A DNA stretch of 64,000 nucleotides, from the NCBI GenBank assembly GCA_017562135.1, contig QEYB01001053.1, positions 124,001 through 188,000 of the forward strand, given 5' to 3'. This document shows positions 9,701 to 43,900 of the stretch, piece after piece (the first letter of the stretch is position 1; every line of letters begins with the position of its first letter). Source of the stretch: Dipylidium caninum. Its lineage: Eukaryota; Platyhelminthes; Cestoda; Cyclophyllidea; Dipylidiidae. The position numbers were made by a program, and so were the translations under genes. Below the pieces are notes generated by a model. The model was not told where the DNA came from and made no database searches. It worked only from the letters and a program-made list of their open reading frames with translations.

Positions 9701-10607
9701 CAAGAGGGTGGACAGGGGCCAGAGGGGCGTTCACGCCACCCTCACCACCGCCACCCTCGTCACCATCCTCTTCACCGTCGTCCTCATGGGGCCCACGCTG
9801 AAGCCGCTGGTTCGCCTGTTGCGAGTGAAGTTGGCCAGCAAGAGGACGATTAGCATCATGCGCGAGCTCAACGAGCGCATCATCGACGAGGTGAACTCGG
9901 GAGTCGAGGCCATCACCGGCCACATGGGCAAGAATCGTCTGCGCACCTGGTTCCAACGCGTCGACGAGAAGTACATTCGCCTGGTGTTGCAGAACACGCC
10001 CGAGTTGCGCAATCAGAAGATTATTAAGGTGTACCAGGATATGGCGTTGGTGTTGCATCAGGCCTCGTTGGACCCGAAGCGAGCCGACCTGATCATGGAG
10101 GAGTTGCCGACCTCGGTGAAGGCGGCGTACCACGCCCAACGACTGGCGGACAAGTCGGAGGCGTTGAGGCATTTGCGGAGGTCGGCGCTGCGTCGTGGCA
10201 GTCGGTATCCCCGCGCCTCGGTGTACGACTACCAGCAGATGATTGAGGAGAAGCGACGCGAGTTGATCGACTTCACAGGCTCGGGTGCGAGTTCCTCGCG
10301 TTCACGGGGACGGCATGAGACGCTGCCGAGGAAGCCCCTGGCCATCAACTACGCCACGGAGCAGGGGAAGAGTCGAACCGCCTCGCCGACAGAACGGCGT
10401 AAGGAGACGGAGCAGAAGGGTGGAGGTGGGTCCTCGGTGACGTTCAAGATGAAGAAGCGGGAGCCCGAGCCAGTGCGGACGCAAGCCAGGCATTCAGGAG
10501 GGGCGCCCTCGGTTGCGCCAAAGTCGTCAGCTCCATCACCAGCACCACCACCGCCACAACCGCCGACTTCGTCGCCTCCACCCTCTTCAGCCACCTCGCC
10601 ACGATGA
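6702..10607 (+). CDS. Na+/H+ exchanger, SLC9A plasma-membrane type (NHE2/3/5-like)
   Basis: Electroneutral exchanger that swaps cytosolic H+ for external Na+ in the plasma membrane. Exons 6702-6831 and 8500-10607 join at phase 1 (AATG|GC), giving 745 residues; the intron is 1,668 bases. Start: ATG 6702 with A at -3. Residues 1-48 are a Ser/Thr/acidic hydrophilic N-terminus. The membrane domain runs from about residue 65 to 470. Its landmarks are LTPTLFF...LPLCIFDAAY, AVDPVAVLMLFQEIGVD (D212), the ion-site motif GESLLNDAVTVVLY (235-248, D241) and YGGLRGAVALSLV (427-439, R431). The cytosolic part keeps the helix resembling NHE3 (RTWFQRVDEKYIRLVLQ) and ends in a basic, then Pro/Ser-rich, low-complexity tail. 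The whole membrane domain lies in one exon, unlike the many-exon vertebrate genes, so a past retro-copy or heavy intron loss is possible. No key residue is missing. The paralogue within SLC9A cannot be fixed. Confidence 0.9.
7502..7523 (+). repeat. (GGAC)n tetranucleotide repeat
   Basis: Five and a half perfect GGAC units inside the exchanger intron. A similar (CGGA)n tract is at 25683. Confidence 0.85.
8337..8390 (+). repeat. (GGTC)n tetranucleotide repeat in the exchanger intron
   Basis: About 13 GGTC units with one variant unit (TCTG), 110 bases upstream of the acceptor of exchanger exon 2. It is simple-sequence DNA; its translation as Pro-Thr-Asp-Arg repeats on the minus strand is an artefact. 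Confidence 0.9.
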
Positions 10608-13562
10608 CACAAACCCCTGCAACTTTTAACTACTAGGAGGCGAATCTGCCCCCTCCCACCACACCACCATTTCCACGTTTTGACGACCCTCGCTTTCCCT
10701 AACAGTCCTACAATCCAATTGACGGAATTATCCTCCCTACGACGCCGTCTTTTTCTCGCGGAAAGGACATTAACGTCAGTGATAAAAAAATATCTACCTT
10801 TTGGGCTAGGTGGCAGATACTTTCAACTTTAATGCCGGGGCGGGGGGCGTGGGCAATGCTGAAGAGATGTTCTTCTTTCGCCCTCGTCGACCCTCGACAT
10901 TTTGTGCGCCTTAGCATACTATTGACAGGTGCTTTCTAATTTTACTCGACGCTGAAGGAGTTCCCGCGTTTTACGCGGCTGCGATGCTCCGCCCCCGAGA
11001 GCCTGACGTAATTGCGTGCAAAGCGACCCTGGGTTTATCGATTTCATCCTATTGATTTGGGCTGAAGGCGGAGAGGCGCCTTGATTTCGCGCGCCTCGCG
11101 AAAGAAGGGTTAACACGCGTAGATTGGAAGAGTTCATGCTTGGAAGACTTTTATCGCCTACCGGAGAGTAAATTAGCAAGTTGTAAGGGGGAGGATGCGG
11201 GAGGGGCCTCTTGTCCTCTCCCCCGCTCTGCTCCTGCGACCTCAGAATCGTCTTCATTTGTGGACATTCATCCTCACGAAATTCTTTTCTGACAGGGTTG
11301 AGGAAATGAGGAATCTGAGCGAGGCTACACCTACGGTGGGTCCTGGTGCAACGCCTTTTTCCTCGCCTCAGAGATCTCCCCCCCCCCCCCCCCGACGACT
11401 GGCCTAGTTTTCTGCCTCCATCACCTCGAAGTGACACGCAAATGAATAGTTATAGGATGATGGCATATTGTCGAAGCGATTCATTGAGAAACAGCCCTAT
11501 ATCCCTCCTGCGCCGCGAATATATTCCACCGGTCGGGGGAATTCAGTTGACGGCAAAAGAAACTCTGGGTGTAGGCCTCATCATCGCGTATCCCCTGCCC
11601 TCGAGGCGGCGGTCAAGGGACAATCACTTCCGGCCACCTTATCGTTCCGTAATTCAACCTTTCAATTGCTTTTCACGGAAATGAGTGTCGGCGCTCACCA
11701 GAGGCCACATTCTCGCGGCTACTAAGCGGTTTGTTTGGGCATTTGATGCCCAGGCGAAGGGACAACTCCCGCACCGCCATGACGCCCCAGTGGCGGGGCT
11801 TTTTTGGCATGAGGGAGCGTGTGAAAATCTTTGCCCGGGACGGGGACCATTCCCCTCCGTTGAATAATTACGCCCGCGTGCACTGGGAGGGAGACGCAGC
11901 CCCTCCATCGAGGGCACTTTTCTCGTCCCGAAATTTCGAAGCATCGCGCGATGACCGCCCTATTGCGAAGGGTTGTTACGTTAATGTGAACAACGACGAC
12001 GATAGTCATGTGTGGGAGTAAGGAGCAGCTCCCTAGTTAGTTAACGGAATGAAGGAAGAGAAGAGGACAAAAGGCATAATTAGCTACTCTTAATCGTCTA
12101 CCTTTACTGGTAGCTTGCAAAAGATAATGAGAACGCGTTAATTCTGTGCATAATTCACTCTCAGTCTGTTAGCAAGTGAAAATTGTCAGATGTTTGTGAG
12201 AAAATTCAGCAAGTGAGTGTTTACAAGAAATATTAAATTGTCCTCTAATTTCCTAACTGTAGTGGATTTTGATATGGCGTTATTGCTTTACTCCCTCACA
12301 TCGCATCACAGTCTTGGGATGGCGGAAAAAAAGGCTTCCTGCATTGCCAATGGGCCACGAAGTGAGAATCGCATTGGCTGTTTCAGCTCACGCTGACGCA
12401 CCCCAAGCTAACAGGAAATCAATAAATCCAGGTCAGCAAAGACACGGACCAATGACGTGCTGGCCACTGTGGCGATCGATAATCAAGCGGTGCTCACACG
12501 CTTTTGCTGTTTGAGGCAGAAACTGGTGACTTGTCTGCGCCGAAAAGCGCTAATAAATTGTGCTCAACTATTAATAATGCTTAATATGTCAAATTATGTT
12601 AAGTCTTGAGGAGAGAAAAATACAATTCGAGGCATTAAACCGTAAAAAGCCAACCATCATGAATCAAGTGACGCCGAGTGCGAATTTCGTGAAATTCCGC
12701 GATCATTCAAAACGCCTATCTTTGATGTTTCATTTTTTCTCAATCCTTTGTCCTCTCGAAAAGGACGGTTTGGGCGTATGAACTTACATTCTACACAAAA
12801 AGGGGGGTTGGCCAACATTCGCGACTTGATTAACTCTTTGAACAATTAAAATTAGGGCTTTAAAATTCTAAAACAATGCTCTGACTCAAGATATGGTCCT
12901 ATTTCAAGAAAATTAGCTAATAGGATTAACAGAAGATGATACTAAAAAGCCGCTAAAGTATTAATATTAAGATTAGCGTAGAACTCAGGATTCCCACCGG
13001 CGCATAAAGTCGTTGTAGATTTCCCATGACGTCTGGTTCGTGTTGCACAACCAATGTAGTTACTATAACAAAAAATGAATTGTTTTTGAGCCACACCGGA
13101 ATACAAAAAAGTGGCCACGGAGACCTCTCCATACAGCAGCTTAAAATTGCGGTCAGTTATGTTGGCATCAGTAGGCGCGCGCGTATTATTGTGTCGGGAG
13201 CTTCAACGAATTAACATCACATGATTTACAAATTCGTTTGGCAGCCCAATCAAAATAACTGCGAATATGAATATCCAACGGGAAGCCATATTTAAACGCA
13301 GACATTAATTTTAATGAAATCTTACTCAAAATCCGGATAGTGACACTTTAGGCTCCAGCGCCTACTTACAACCATGTAATTAATTATTTCAGTGCGAGTT
13401 CAGGGGCCTACAATGAAAGATTTAGGGTAAACCGTTCTTTTGGGATTGAATGCTTACATGTTTGCAAGAAAAAAATATCCTTGAAAAAAATATACTTTAA
13501 ATTAATGGACTGCATCTCATGATGAATGAGGAAATCCAGTCAAGAGTTTTTGTCAAATTAAA
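10608..13562. other. Convergent intergenic region, exchanger 3' side to UBE2 3' side
   Basis: No gene is recognised. A 16-base C run lies at 11378-11393. The first part is GC-rich, the rest AT-rich. A CCAAT/CRE-like cluster lies at 12346-12457, although both flanking genes point their 3' ends here; an unrecognised transcript could start there. Confidence 0.4.
12346..12457. promoter_or_regulatory. CCAAT/CRE-like cluster between convergent genes
   Basis: CCAAT at about 12347, inverted ATTGG at about 12373, TGACGCAC at about 12394 and CCAATGACGTG at about 12449, followed by ATCGAT at 12475. The same pairing of CCAAT with a CRE-type TGACG core recurs at 46-55 kb. The assignment is from motif content alone. 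Confidence 0.3.
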
Positions 13563-14289
13563 TCACTTTTTGCTCTTCTTAGAAGATTTTGACTTCTTGC
13601 TTCCCTTGCTTTTCTGACCTTTTGTAGAAGATGGGGAGGAAGGCGTAGGAGACTGTTCTGGATGAGAATCTCTGATCCATGCGTAAGTTAAGGTCCACCT
13701 TCGCGCAGTGTTCTCAAATGCCTCCCTCGATTTCTCCATCATTCGGGCGATCTGTGGGTTGACCGCATCCTCAATCATCGGGAAAGCCATCAGAGAAAGG
13801 ATGGCTAAAATTACTGGAAAGCCAAACCTTAAGGAAGTTCACATTTTTACCTTTTGCTATGGTGATTCGAGGAGTCCAGCCACTTCTTAAAATGTGTAGA
13901 CAAATGTCCCCATATTCGTTGATATTTGGATGGAAAATTGAGGTTTCAAAACGTACGTGAGGGGGATTTCTTGGGTAATCTTCTGGGAAATCAAACCTCA
14001 GGATATAAGTTCCCGCCTCGTAAGGCGAGTCAGGCTAAGTAAGACTGAACTGCCGTTTGTCGGACTTCTTACCGGACCCTTTACTTTGACTTTCCATACA
14101 AAACCTGAAATAAGAGGAGTAAGTGATGACTAGCGTACCATTATTCGGGTCAGGAATTGTAACATCGCAATTTTCCAACTTATCTTGTTGTAAATCACAA
14201 TATTCCTAAAATAGTCAGCATGTAAAATAACTCAGATGAACCTTTCTGATTCTGGATAAAGGGTCCCAGGGATATAAACAAAATTGCAT
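13563..14289 (-). CDS. Ubiquitin-conjugating enzyme E2, divergent UBE2D/UBC4-like, with Lys/Ser-rich tail
   Basis: E2 enzyme that carries ubiquitin (or a relative) as a thioester for E3-guided transfer. Five exons: 14289-14242, 14205-14139, 14104-14073, 14034-13851 and 13813-13563. The introns are only 36, 34, 38 and 37 bases, all GT-AG with consistent phases, giving 193 residues. UBC-fold landmarks: helix 1 [33 protein letters not shown] (canonical FHWQATIMGPNDSPYQGG); [17 protein letters not shown] at 84-86; catalytic Cys94 in [14 protein letters not shown]; and C-terminal RRWTLTYA. Oddities: His replaces the usual Asp in CLDIL, and the common DPNPDDPL loop is replaced by [10 protein letters not shown]. 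After the UBC fold comes a tail of about 40 residues ending in repeated Lys-Ser, perhaps a nuclear or charge-binding tail. Active-site residues are kept, so it should be catalytic. The exact E2 subfamily is unclear. Confidence 0.88.
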
Positions 14290-16008
14290 TTTATGCAGCT
14301 CAACGAAGCACGAGATCTAGGCGAGCGATTAAATTAACTGGCGGAGCACTGGTAGTATTTAGTCGATCGTTGATTTATAAAAACGCCGAACGCACTACAT
14401 TTCAAAAAATTTTGCGCCAATTGTTGCTATTGATATTGTGTATAAATTCCTATCAGAATGCCGGGTACGAGCTTGCACCGAAGGCTATTAAGTTTACTAT
14501 TGACCACTTCTCGTTAAAATTATCACTGTGCCATTCCGGCGCGAAAATACTTATGAAAACTCATTTCAGAGAATAGCTTTGAAGACAATGAAATAAGCGT
14601 TGTATGCATTATTTTAAAGGACACATCTTCGTTGTTGCGAGTCCATAAATGAGAAATACGATATTGTCATTTCTTCGGATTATTAGCCCATGTTAATTTG
14701 ACGACGCAAGATCGAGCACTTTTTAACTCGTTGACATTTTACTCACAATTACATGCCGAGACTAGTTGTTAAAAAGTTTCATATTCAGCCAAATAAAAAC
14801 AAGCATGCAATCAATATTTGTCGATGCGTTCGCCAACAGTCTACACGTTGAAAAAAACGATGTAAAACTCAGCTACAATTGAAATGGGACTTAACGTCTT
14901 TCTACCTTACTATTTCGTAACTGGACGGATTCATTTTAGTCGCAGAAAACACTACGAGCACGATATGGTCCAAAATTTTTAAGTTTAGTGTGAAGCAAAG
15001 AAGGTTCTAAGTGCACAACACTTATCGATATGATAATTCCCCAAAGTGCGAGGATTACCCTATTCTGGTGCATCGGTTTACTTTTCGACTTCCTTTTATT
15101 AGAGCTCTTCCAATTATAATAGTGCTTCTTTCTAATCCATCTTTGTTCCAAATTCTCATGACAGGTTGTTAAAGGATGATTCTTGCCTTAGATTGGAATG
15201 TATATTCTACCGTTCTCTAAATGTAAGTGAACGCTCTGGAAATACCAATTTTATTAGTAACGACAATTAATAACTCTGTAACCATAACTCAAAAACTAAG
15301 TCAGTAATGGAAAGTTGTAAGACTTCACAAAACTAATATTATTTATCTTTCAGGATGGCCAGTGAGAACAACGTTGGGTCAGGTATATTCGCAATCACAG
15401 TTGATTTATACTGGGAAATGATGCCATCTGCGTAATATTCAATGTACTTTTGCGTACAATTTACTTTCGATAAGAAGCGAAGAGCATTTTTAGGGGAATT
15501 TTTCCAAATTGCGTTGCAAACTCTATCACACGCGCTGTGTTCTCCTTTAACAGTTCGCAACACCACCCTACAGCGCACACATTGGGTTATACTTTTCATC
15601 ATCGCTACTCTCCCCACTCCAAGTTGTGCAGTTATACAAATTCTTTTACTTCTGTTATGCCTTTTTTGACATTGCTACTAAGCACCCCTAATAACTAGCT
15701 GTTGTTTTTCTGTTTATTAAATTTAAACGCTTTGCCAGCTATCAAGCTAAATTTCCTGAATTTTCAACGAGTTTTATAAAATAGGTAGCGGGATTAATCG
15801 ATGACAGCAACATTTTTCATTATGAATGTCGCAGAGACCTTCGTACAACCTTGAGGCGTGTTTTAGTTTCCTCCTGTTCTTGTGCGCATTCGACGGCAGT
15901 ATTGCTACTCTGCTGGCTGGGGTTGCGTCGGTCGTTGATGCTCTAATGAACTTCACATGCTAGATTTTTTTTCCCACCGTATTTCGCAAATGTTGCCTGA
16001 CTCAAGAC
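14290..16008. other. AT-rich region between UBE2 and the Src-family kinase
   Basis: This must contain the UBE2 promoter on the left and the kinase promoter on the right. Apart from the doubtful saposin-like frame at 15339-15602, only short frames without recognisable content are seen (for example minus 15151-14936 and minus 15956-15774). Confidence 0.4.
15339..15602 (-). CDS. Uncertain saposin-like single-exon frame
   Basis: Minus-strand frame of 87 residues from tandem ATGs (15602 and 15599). It begins ITQCVRCRVVL with a CxxC pair, continues HSACDRVCNAI, and then SKVNCTQKYIEYYADGIISQY. The spacing resembles saposin-B domains (CxxC, helix, C...C, Y-containing helix), which bind lipids or, as secreted saposins, disrupt membranes. 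The two C-terminal cysteines expected in a full domain are missing and no signal peptide is seen, although one could sit on an unidentified upstream exon. It may be a partial gene, a relic or chance. The resemblance is by eye only. Confidence 0.28.
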   Translation of the reverse strand: MMKSITQCVRCRVVLRTVKGEHSACDRVCNAIWKNSPKNALRFLSKVNCTQKYIEYYADGIISQYKSTVIANIPDPTLFSLAILKDK

Positions 16009-37974
<21,966 letters not shown>

Positions 37975-40900
37975 GCGAACCGGAGCGGGACTGTCTCCTG
38001 ATGTTGTATAGACAAAAAGAAAAAGACAAAACAGAACAAAGCGCGAAATGGACCGACTATTTTACATGTGACATTTATTTTTCTGTTTGTGCGTTTCCCC
38101 CTCCCCCCCCCCACCCCATTCTCTCTCGCCTGTGTTCTCCTGTATTTACCGCCACCATCGCCGCCTCCACCGACGCCACAACCACCCCCCCATGACATTC
38201 GAGTGAGGGAATGGTGAGACTGCCTTCCACGCGTCGTCTGTCTTCTCCACACCTGGACGGTCGTCGTCGGGGCGTGGGACCGGCCGGGAGTGTCGTCGTC
38301 TCCTCCCGGTCGTCTTCGTAGCGAGAGCGGGCAGAAGCCCTCGTCCGGCATCCCAGACGGGCGCGGACATCGCATAGCCTCTCCGCGTTTCGCTGGACCG
38401 CCGAATGCGTGGGCGAATGGCCGCCCGGTGGGGTGGATGGGGCGTTTCTCCCTGTCCGTGACGAGTTAACCTCACGGCTAAAGTCTCCGGCGGCCTGACG
38501 GTTGGGATTGAGGTCATCGGGTTCTGTGGAGGAGCGGGGAAAGGAGTTCAGGAGGCGAAGTGAATGCGGCGAGCACATTTCGAGGTCGAGGTTCGTCCAG
38601 AACCTTGGATATCCGGTGGTTTGAGGACGGGGGACAGCGAGTGCGTCTCCACTTCCGTGACGCCGCTTTGTGAGACACGTCAAATCGGCGGGAAGGAACC
38701 GTCCAGGGCGGAGCGAGAGGGGAAGGAGGATGCCTTCAACAGGCGTAGCCAGCGCCACGTCTACAGAACTCACCAAACTTGGGAGATTTGGTCAACGAGT
38801 CTCTTTAACGCAAGGTGGGTCCAGGGCGGAGGGTTGAAGGCGCCTAGCTCCGAGGTTTGCACCCCCTCGTCCTCCACCTTTCAGCGCTGACAGCTGCTGA
38901 CACAGGACGGGTGAACCCTTGGGCATGAAAGGTCAGATGGCACGCTCTACTCGGGAGTATAGGTGCACTAAATCCTTAAGGCTTTTAAAATTAACGAAAA
39001 CACAGAGACAGTCTTTTTTTAATCTGAGAAACTGCAAAAGCGTTAAACACTTGCGTAATTGAACGTTTGCCGGGTTGACAACCACGACAGAAGTGCTGGG
39101 TCCTGCCGCCATTAATCATCGCACGCTGTGGGTACATCTCCGAGTGAATCATGACTGCCGCCTTCTCCTCCACTCTTTGTTTATTCCAACTTGCCGCGTA
39201 AATCGCCTTCTGTGCGTTTCTTCTCCACTTTTTTGTGGTACAAAAATTTGTGTTTCACAGGTGAAGAGCCTGTTCCCTCCTGCCGGAGTCAGCCGCAAGT
39301 TCGCAGGCTTTACGGCCCACGGCGCCGCGCCAACTGCAAGCTGTGCTGGGCCCCGGATCGATGAATTGAGTCACGCGTGTGAGTCATCCAATTTGCCGAG
39401 GCAAATGCAAAAGTCGATAAAATGCGGTGGCCAAATTACTCGCCGCCTGCACCACCGCTGTGGTCGTCATGTGTGAATCGATGCGCCAATCGATAGACCC
39501 TTTCAGTGCAATTTAGCTGATGCAACAAGTAGCCTCGGGGAAGTCAACTGCGGGGACCATTTAATTAAACGCCTACACCGCGCCACCGCCTCATCTGCTG
39601 CCCCTCGTTAACCCACCCCGAGTGCTACAAGACGGTAGAGTATTTCTGGTCGAAATTTCATTCCCACTGCCCAATGACACGTGCGTGTTATAGCCAGGTA
39701 GTAAATATTATCTTCACAAATACAAATATACATTGGGATAGGGCAATGAAATTGTAATCTAAAAAGTTCCCTTCGCCCTTTAAATGTTGCTAAGGCAACA
39801 GACCGCCCCGTTGGAATTTCTGGAATGCAAAAGTGGGTAACCTAAGCCAAAATTTGTGGGCTTCGGCAGCGCCAAGTTATTCCAGAAATCGTCCAAGACG
39901 AGGCGCCACGGCTTCCACCTGCGAGTGGCATGGATTTGCGTTGATTTTCCATGCTCCCCTGAGGGTCGCCAGTTCGTCACACAAAGGCGGGGGTGAGGCT
40001 TAAATAGGCCGTTTAAACTCTGAGAAAGACTAAAAAGCGGGGACAAGGAAGGTGCACATTTAAGTTTGCAGCCACGAGTTGCTTAGTCATCCGTCCTGGC
40101 GTGTGCCTCTGCAATGGATCGATAAAATCGATCTGTACTTTCAATTTCGCGCGTTTAGACAGCCGACAGCGCATTCATTTAGTGATGCAGTGTTTTTTTT
40201 GTGACATTTAGACGAGACGACTTTTTACGATGCGTGAATTATTTACCCTTTGAGTGGTTGTTTCTTTTCCACTTCGACAAAACGCGTGAGACCAAGTCTC
40301 TCCAACCCATTCGGCGCGGCCAGTAGCGGGGGGGGGGGGGAGGGAGGGAGGGAAACGCGACGAGTTCCACCGCAGCCGTCAGTAAACACAGCTTGACAGT
40401 ATGGGAAGGGGATAAGGGCACTAATGCCTCCTTGTGCCACTGCATTTCACTTTCTCTCTCAGCGGCTCTCGTAAAATCACCTCTCTTTTGTTTTGAATGA
40501 TGGAAAGTAGCCTTGGTGAATTTTTTTCCTCATGTTTCCTTTTTCTAGCATATCCATGAGGTCGAAACGGATGCACTTTGCCTTATTTCCATTTGTATCC
40601 TAGAAAATTATCTAAAAGCCCGAGTATCTTGTAGAGACGGTAGGTCAAATCACTGGGGTAACGCAAACACGCGTATACTTGGGTAAACCCCGGAGTGGAT
40701 ACGACTTGCAGCACCATCTCGTCTTTCATTGTGTTCTTCCTTCTAATGTAGATGGTATGAGTGATCTTTTTTGCTTTTTCTAGTGACCCCGAGAGTCCAC
40801 CTGTCAACATGACGTTCATGTTAAACTACTTATTGTCCATAAGTAGCACTGTTTACGGCGCTTATTAGTGGGTAGGTTTCGGAGTCGATAAATGGGCTAA

Positions 40901-43900
40901 ATTTCTGAGTTATTCCAACTATAGCAGTGTAAAAAAACAGAGTTTGGCAACCTATTAAAGTGAATTTCATAAGAGATATTTCACAGCAGAGTGCATAAAG
41001 TCAAAAGAGTACCATTTTCTCGAGTGCAACTTTTTAAATAGCTCTTTTAAATGATGCTCGGTAATTCCAAAACACAGCACTTATATTTTAAGTCATTCTG
41101 AGTAGTTCAAAGCTCACACATGCACCATTCCGTCTACTTCTTATAGTCGCGTTTTTAAGGGGGCCTCGACGGAGCGATGAGACGAAAGTGTCCCTTCCCG
41201 CCTGCGAATATCTTGTCCGGGTATAAGGAGACAGCGCACATCAGGCTCTGGGTCCCACCGTTCTGGCCAACACACTGTCCTCTTACCCCGGTGTCCAGAA
41301 AGCCATGCCATCCCACTTTCTCTGAGGGAAGGAAATAATGAAACGGCACATTCATCTGTCGCAGTGGTTAGTTGCAGAACTCCTCGACCCCGAAACCTGG
41401 GGCTGGGAGGTACACTAAGCAGACGCACTCCTAAGTTCAATTTCAATGAGCAAATGCACTAAACCAGCCAAACAGGCACTTCTGTTGTCACGTAAGATCA
41501 AAATGCAGAAGGAGGGCGGAGCTACGTCAAAAGGCCGTAACAGACAGGTACGCATGGGCCTAGACAAAGCGCAAATGCGTTTATTAATAATTGAAGTAGC
41601 GTCGGAAATGGGGAAAAGATTGATAGTATTTAGTTGAGGAAAACTATGGCAGAAATTTAGCGCTGCGGTGTATGAGAATGTTGGTGATAAATTAAGAGTA
41701 CCGTTGTTTAAATTGGGGCAATTCGTGTGACTGCTTATCGGTTTTTTTTTCATCTGCCTGTCCGACCAAGTAACTATTTACAATAAACTTTGGAAAAACA
41801 AAGTGTGAGGCGAGCAGTTGTAACCTATTTCTTAAAACCTTACCCAGCACTCTTCACCATTATGGTCTCCAAAGAACTACAGATGTTATTTGCATACTCG
41901 TTTAATTTATACTAAGTGTGGAATTTGTAGACATTTTCCCAACATTAGAACAACCCAAAGGTACAGAAACCACATTTACCCTAATGTTTCAACGGATTGC
42001 ATGAAATAGGGTAGAATGGATCTCGGAGAAATGTCGATAGGCCAGACCAACGGGTGTAAAGACAGGAGAAGAGGATGAAAAAGTGGCGAGTGTAAAGTTT
42101 AAATCAATCACCCTTATGACTAATACTACAATCTTCAACACATGCATTTCGTTGCCCATCGAAGAAAAAGAATTTTAATGAATTATTATTCCATATTGTA
42201 ATTAAAGGCCTCCCTTTAAATAAAAGTGCAATCAAATACCCCGTGTATTCTTTTGTTTTACTGCACCATTTTTGTAACAAAACACATTTTGTACTCCGTC
42301 AGGTGTGTTCTATCGACCCACAAGATCGACCAGGTTGACTCATCAGCTTCAGCTCGGGCCCAAGTCACAGTATCGAAATCTGATTAGCTCCTCTTCAGCG
42401 AATGTGGGATATTAAAACGACCCGTGTGAACGTGGAAAAGTCGCGCTCAACTTCTCCCTTTCCCCATCACAGTCCCCGTGGCCCCACCCGCCGCCTCCAG
42501 CGTCAACGCCACCGCCGTGCTACCCAGCCAAACAGGAGGATCAAAGCACTTTGTATGTGGCGCACAAGGGAAGGCTTCAGGGTTGTCTCCCCAGACAGTC
42601 ATAAATTTTGTCCCAGATGTGGGTAATAAAGCGGGACAGACGGAGGAGAGGGGGAGGGAAGGGGGAGGAGGTTAGACTAGCGCCTAAAAACACCTTGCTT
42701 AATAACATTTCTCACTGCTATTGCTGCTATTCCCGCGTTTGGCTCCGTGCCGACGACCTTGACTAGTGGAATGGGAATGGAATTGAGTGGTTAAATTAAT
42801 TGTTTGTCCGACAAAGTCGTGTCGACTCCACTGCTCATGTGTTTCTTGCTGGGGCGGGGAAGTGAGGACTTTTGTTGAGGAAATAAGCCGACTTGGTTAC
42901 ACGAAAGAAGACAGAATATGGTCTTCCACGCTCAAGTTGTGGCCCTCGGAAGAGTCCTCGTCGTTTTCCGTCTCCTGCTACTGGGTGGCAAAAAAGGTCT
43001 TCGAAAGAGGCGAAGGCGTTGTGGAGGCCCTTCTTGCGACGCCATCGAATGATTTTTTCTTCTTTTTTTATTTCAAGTGGAACTTGTGATCACCTTCTCT
43101 GCTTCGCGAAATCTCCCACGAGGGCGAGGTGCCACCTGTCAGTCCAGTGACTTTTCCACATCTTTTTTCCCCCTGTTTTTGGACTTTTCGGAATTACCAA
43201 CCTGACTGACCTTAAAGTGGCACGCACACTCGGACATAAACACCGCCTCGCTCTCGACGATAATAGCTAGGAGTTCTTTGTCTTCATGACCTTCGTTTGT
43301 GTGCCTCGGAGAGCGGGAACGCGACGGCCTGGCCAAACAAATTGAAAACACGCCCTTCGTCAGCGTGGGAATATTTGGGGCAATTGCACAATTTTCACTT
43401 TCCTGAAATGATTAATCGCTACAGCGATTTCTGACAGACTGCCTAAATTAATAGTGAGATAATTGATACGTGAGTACAGTGGAAGGCGCCCATCATAGGG
43501 TGGCTACCACTGTGGCCTTGAAGGTAGCCGGGAGGACAGCACAGGAACCCCAAGTGGCCTCTTCCACGGCACCCGGAAGGAACTTTGGCTCGCCTCACAG
43601 ACTCACTGGCGGCGCACCAAGCAAACCCTCTGCTCAATGGAGTCGAACTGATGGTGTTCGGCCGTTCCCACGGCCACGGCGAAGGTACGCGATAGGCCGC
43701 CCTTCTGATTGGTCGACGGTGTTTACCGTCGTTGGGTGAACGCGTGGCCTTGAAGTCAGCCGACAACGGAGTAGTCAAAGCATGTGTGAATGTGCGCATT
43801 GTGTGTGTGTGTGTTTGTGTGCATAAAATTTGTTTTCTGATTTCACCTCAATGGGCGTTTTCTCATTTAGACAGCCGGTCTGATTGCATTTGGTGGGGTA

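Noticed and set aside
8481..10172. 563-codon open frame antisense to the Na+/H+ exchanger
   Set aside because: Its composition (Asp/Glu/His/Arg-rich) is the shadow of strong third-position C/G preference in the exchanger. It has no recognisable domain.
38075..38776. 233-codon minus-strand frame downstream of the kinase
   Set aside because: GC-rich sequence with few chance stops, antisense to the kinase 3' region, low-complexity and unrecognised, with no supporting splice or promoter signals.
40583..40819. 78-codon minus frame MNVMLTGGLSGSLEK...
   Set aside because: Composition is plausible for a protein, but there is no homologue known to me, no nearby promoter or poly(A) evidence, and the length is within chance.
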